This document shows positions 62,782 through 64,000 of a stretch of 64,000 nt of DNA, piece by piece. The notes below the pieces were generated by a model that was not told the DNA's origin, did not search any database, and saw nothing but the letters and a program-made list of their open reading frames with translations. The stretch comes from Trichosporon coremiiforme (taxonomy: Eukaryota; Basidiomycota; Tremellomycetes; Trichosporonales; Trichosporonaceae). The position numbers and the translations under genes are program-made. The stretch's first letter is position 1. Each line of letters opens with the position of its first letter. Location of the stretch: NCBI GenBank assembly GCA_039545355.1, contig BCJJ01000025.1, forward strand, positions 120,510 to 184,509, in the 5' to 3' direction.

Positions 62782-64000
62782 CTAAATGAGCCCTCTGCCG
62801 CCCTGTGCCGAGTTTGTGCGCCGCATGCCCGGAAATTGCGGTAGGGGGAGGGGCGAGCTGGGTCCGGATCCGCCGCCGGGGTGTGGGGAGTAGCTCGGTG
62901 GGATCGGGAGTGACGGGCTCCGCACAGGCATCGGCGGCATGGGTCGCATGGCCTGGATCTGCTCGGGCGTGTAGTCCGAGTGGTGGTGTGCGAGTTGCGG
63001 GACGTGTCCCTCTGAACCTTGGCGTGAGGGGATCGGCGTCGGGCTCCCGGGGCGCGAATAGCGGGCATACCGGTCCGGTAGGGGTGGGAGGGGCGGCTCG
63101 GCCTCGTTGGGGAGAGGAGGGAGGGGGTGGTCAGAATAGGAATGGGAGGAGGATCGACTGCCTGTGTGAGACGCGGTGCTCCCGCTACCGGAGCGGAAAC
63201 GGCCACCCCGTGGCGAACGCGGGGATGGGAGCGGTTCCATCCTCTCCAACCTGTCGAGTTCGCCATACTGCCTCTCGGCCCTCTCCCTGCGGCCAGAGAC
63301 AGACTCGCGCCGCCCGAATCCCCTTTCGCTCTCTGTCGGCTCCATCGTGCCCTCGCTCGGCCGCCTGTCGCCGGACCCGTACCTGTTGAACCGGGGGTCA
63401 TATCTCTGGTTTGCGTCGAAGCGGTCGTCCGCCTCCTCGCCGTCGTCGTAGTCGTCCAGTTCCTCACGCTGCTGCTGCAGCAACTTTCTTTGCCGGCGGA
63501 GTTCGACCACATCCCGCGCCATCTGGTCGAACGCGGCGCGGGCTGAGTTCGAGTACGCGACGTCGGCCGGCGTGAAGTTCTCAAAGTTGCGCAGGGCGAC
63601 TGAGGCTCCGCACTCGAGCAGAGCGCGAATGCACGATACATGCCCCCACGACGCGGCACAGTGCAGGGGTGTGTTCCCGTCCAGATCGGCCAGATTTGGG
63701 TCCGCACCAAGCTCAATCAGACACGCGATGAAGGTTGGGTTGTCCGCTTGCGCTGCGACGTGCAGCGCCGTCTCGCCCCGATTGTTGCTCCAGTCCAGCA
63801 GGAAGGGGAAGAGCGTGTAGTACACCTCGGTCATGCGCAGGCAGATGTCGGTCAGTTCGGCTTGTGGCCGTGTCTGAGGGCGCGGCGGGAAGTCGGGTGC
63901 GCCGGCCCAGATCTCGGCGTTCGGAGAGAGCACTGGAGGCGACGGCGCCGCGGCCAGGAGGTGGAAGATCGTGTTGTGCGCGGAATCACGGGACAGCTCG
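62782..64000 (-). CDS. ankyrin-repeat protein, 5' end outside the window
   Basis: Partial gene: the frame is open through the right edge (LSRDSAHNTIFHLL at the boundary). At least two canonical ankyrin repeats are visible: NRGETALHVAAQADNPTFIACLIELGADPNLAD and LDGNTPLHCAASWGHVSCIRALLECGASVALRN, followed by FENFTPADVAYS. Next come a Gln/Glu-rich coiled-coil-like segment (ARDVVELRRQRKLLQQQREELDD) and a long disordered tail rich in Ser, Pro, Arg and Tyr, with LPPLP motifs. Protein-protein scaffolding is the likely role. The layout, N-terminal ankyrin repeats with a disordered Ser-rich tail, recalls TORC2 subunit Avo2, but I would not name it without the missing 5' part. Counted to the TAG at 62782; see the extension entry. 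Confidence 0.75.
   Translation of the reverse strand, partial: ELSRDSAHNTIFHLLAAAPSPPVLSPNAEIWAGAPDFPPRPQTRPQAELTDICLRMTEVYYTLFPFLLDWSNNRGETALHVAAQADNPTFIACLIELGADPNLADLDGNTPLHCAASWGHVSCIRALLECGASVALRNFENFTPADVAYSNSARAAFDQMARDVVELRRQRKLLQQQREELDDYDDGEEADDRFDANQRYDPRFNRYGSGDRRPSEGTMEPTESERGFGRRESVSGRRERAERQYGELDRLERMEPLPSPRSPRGGRFRSGSGSTASHTGSRSSSHSYSDHPLPPLPNEAEPPLPPLPDRYARYSRPGSPTPIPSRQGSEGHVPQLAHHHSDYTPEQIQAMRPMPPMPVRSPSLPIPPSYSPHPGGGSGPSSPLPLPQFPGMRRTNSAQGGRGLI

Overview
This window is nuclear DNA from a GC-rich, intron-containing fungus. Short introns (about 33-180 nt, most 34-63), strong G/C bias at third codon positions, a yeast-type VPS35, a Cox8/COX7C-like subunit, CFEM proteins, a Zn2Cys6 regulator and many degenerate F-box-like fragments fit a basidiomycetous yeast. 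Tremellomycetes, probably Trichosporonales, is my inference from gene style and not a database result.

Layout. 0.2-1.6 kb: Baeyer-Villiger-type flavin monooxygenase (minus strand, apparently missing its C-terminal end). 3.0-4.5 kb: two adjacent degenerate copies of one unknown gene (minus). 4.7-7.2 kb: a single-exon protein combining a 2H-phosphodiesterase-like, a DSP-phosphatase-like, a P-loop polynucleotide-kinase-like and an RNA-ligase-like region (minus). 7.5-8.9 kb: class-C beta-lactamase/transesterase-like hydrolase (plus). 9.2-10.1 kb: F-box-like relic. 10.5 kb: tRNA-Ser(GCT) with intron. 11.3-12.5 kb: Zn2Cys6 regulator (minus). 14.0-15.8 kb: cytochrome b5-acyl-CoA dehydrogenase fusion (minus). 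16.9-19.6 kb: secreted protein with eight CFEM domains (minus). 19.6-24.9 kb: gene-poor. 24.9-25.6 kb: second F-box-like relic. 26.0-27.7 kb: second beta-lactamase-family hydrolase (plus). 28.3-29.4 kb: HD phosphohydrolase (plus). 31.2-31.7 kb: small cytochrome c oxidase subunit (plus). 35.0-37.2 kb: amino acid permease (plus). 39.8-41.6 kb: flavin monooxygenase with NTF2-like N-terminus (minus). 44.7-45.8 kb: sterol desaturase/fatty acid hydroxylase (plus). 46.6-48.2 kb: monocarboxylate-type MFS transporter (plus). 48.5-49.0 kb: VOC/glyoxalase-fold protein (minus). 49.8-50.1 kb: SNF2 helicase fragment. 50.3-55.8 kb: gene-poor, repeat-bearing region ending in a (GGAT)n tract. 55.8-57.8 kb: eight-exon Na+/H+ antiporter (minus). 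59.1-62.1 kb: VPS35, five exons (plus). 62.5 kb to the end: ankyrin-repeat protein, 5' part outside the window (minus).

Four tRNA-Ala(CGC) genes (30.0, 38.6, 39.0 and 50.2 kb) have the same 71-nt mature body but carry introns of 14, 0, 27 and 8 nt at the same position. With the intron-bearing tRNA-Ser and the RNA-repair-type fusion protein, they make an RNA processing/repair theme, the most distinctive content here; co-location does not prove a functional link. Most other genes are unlinked housekeeping, transport or redox functions, with no obvious biosynthetic cluster.
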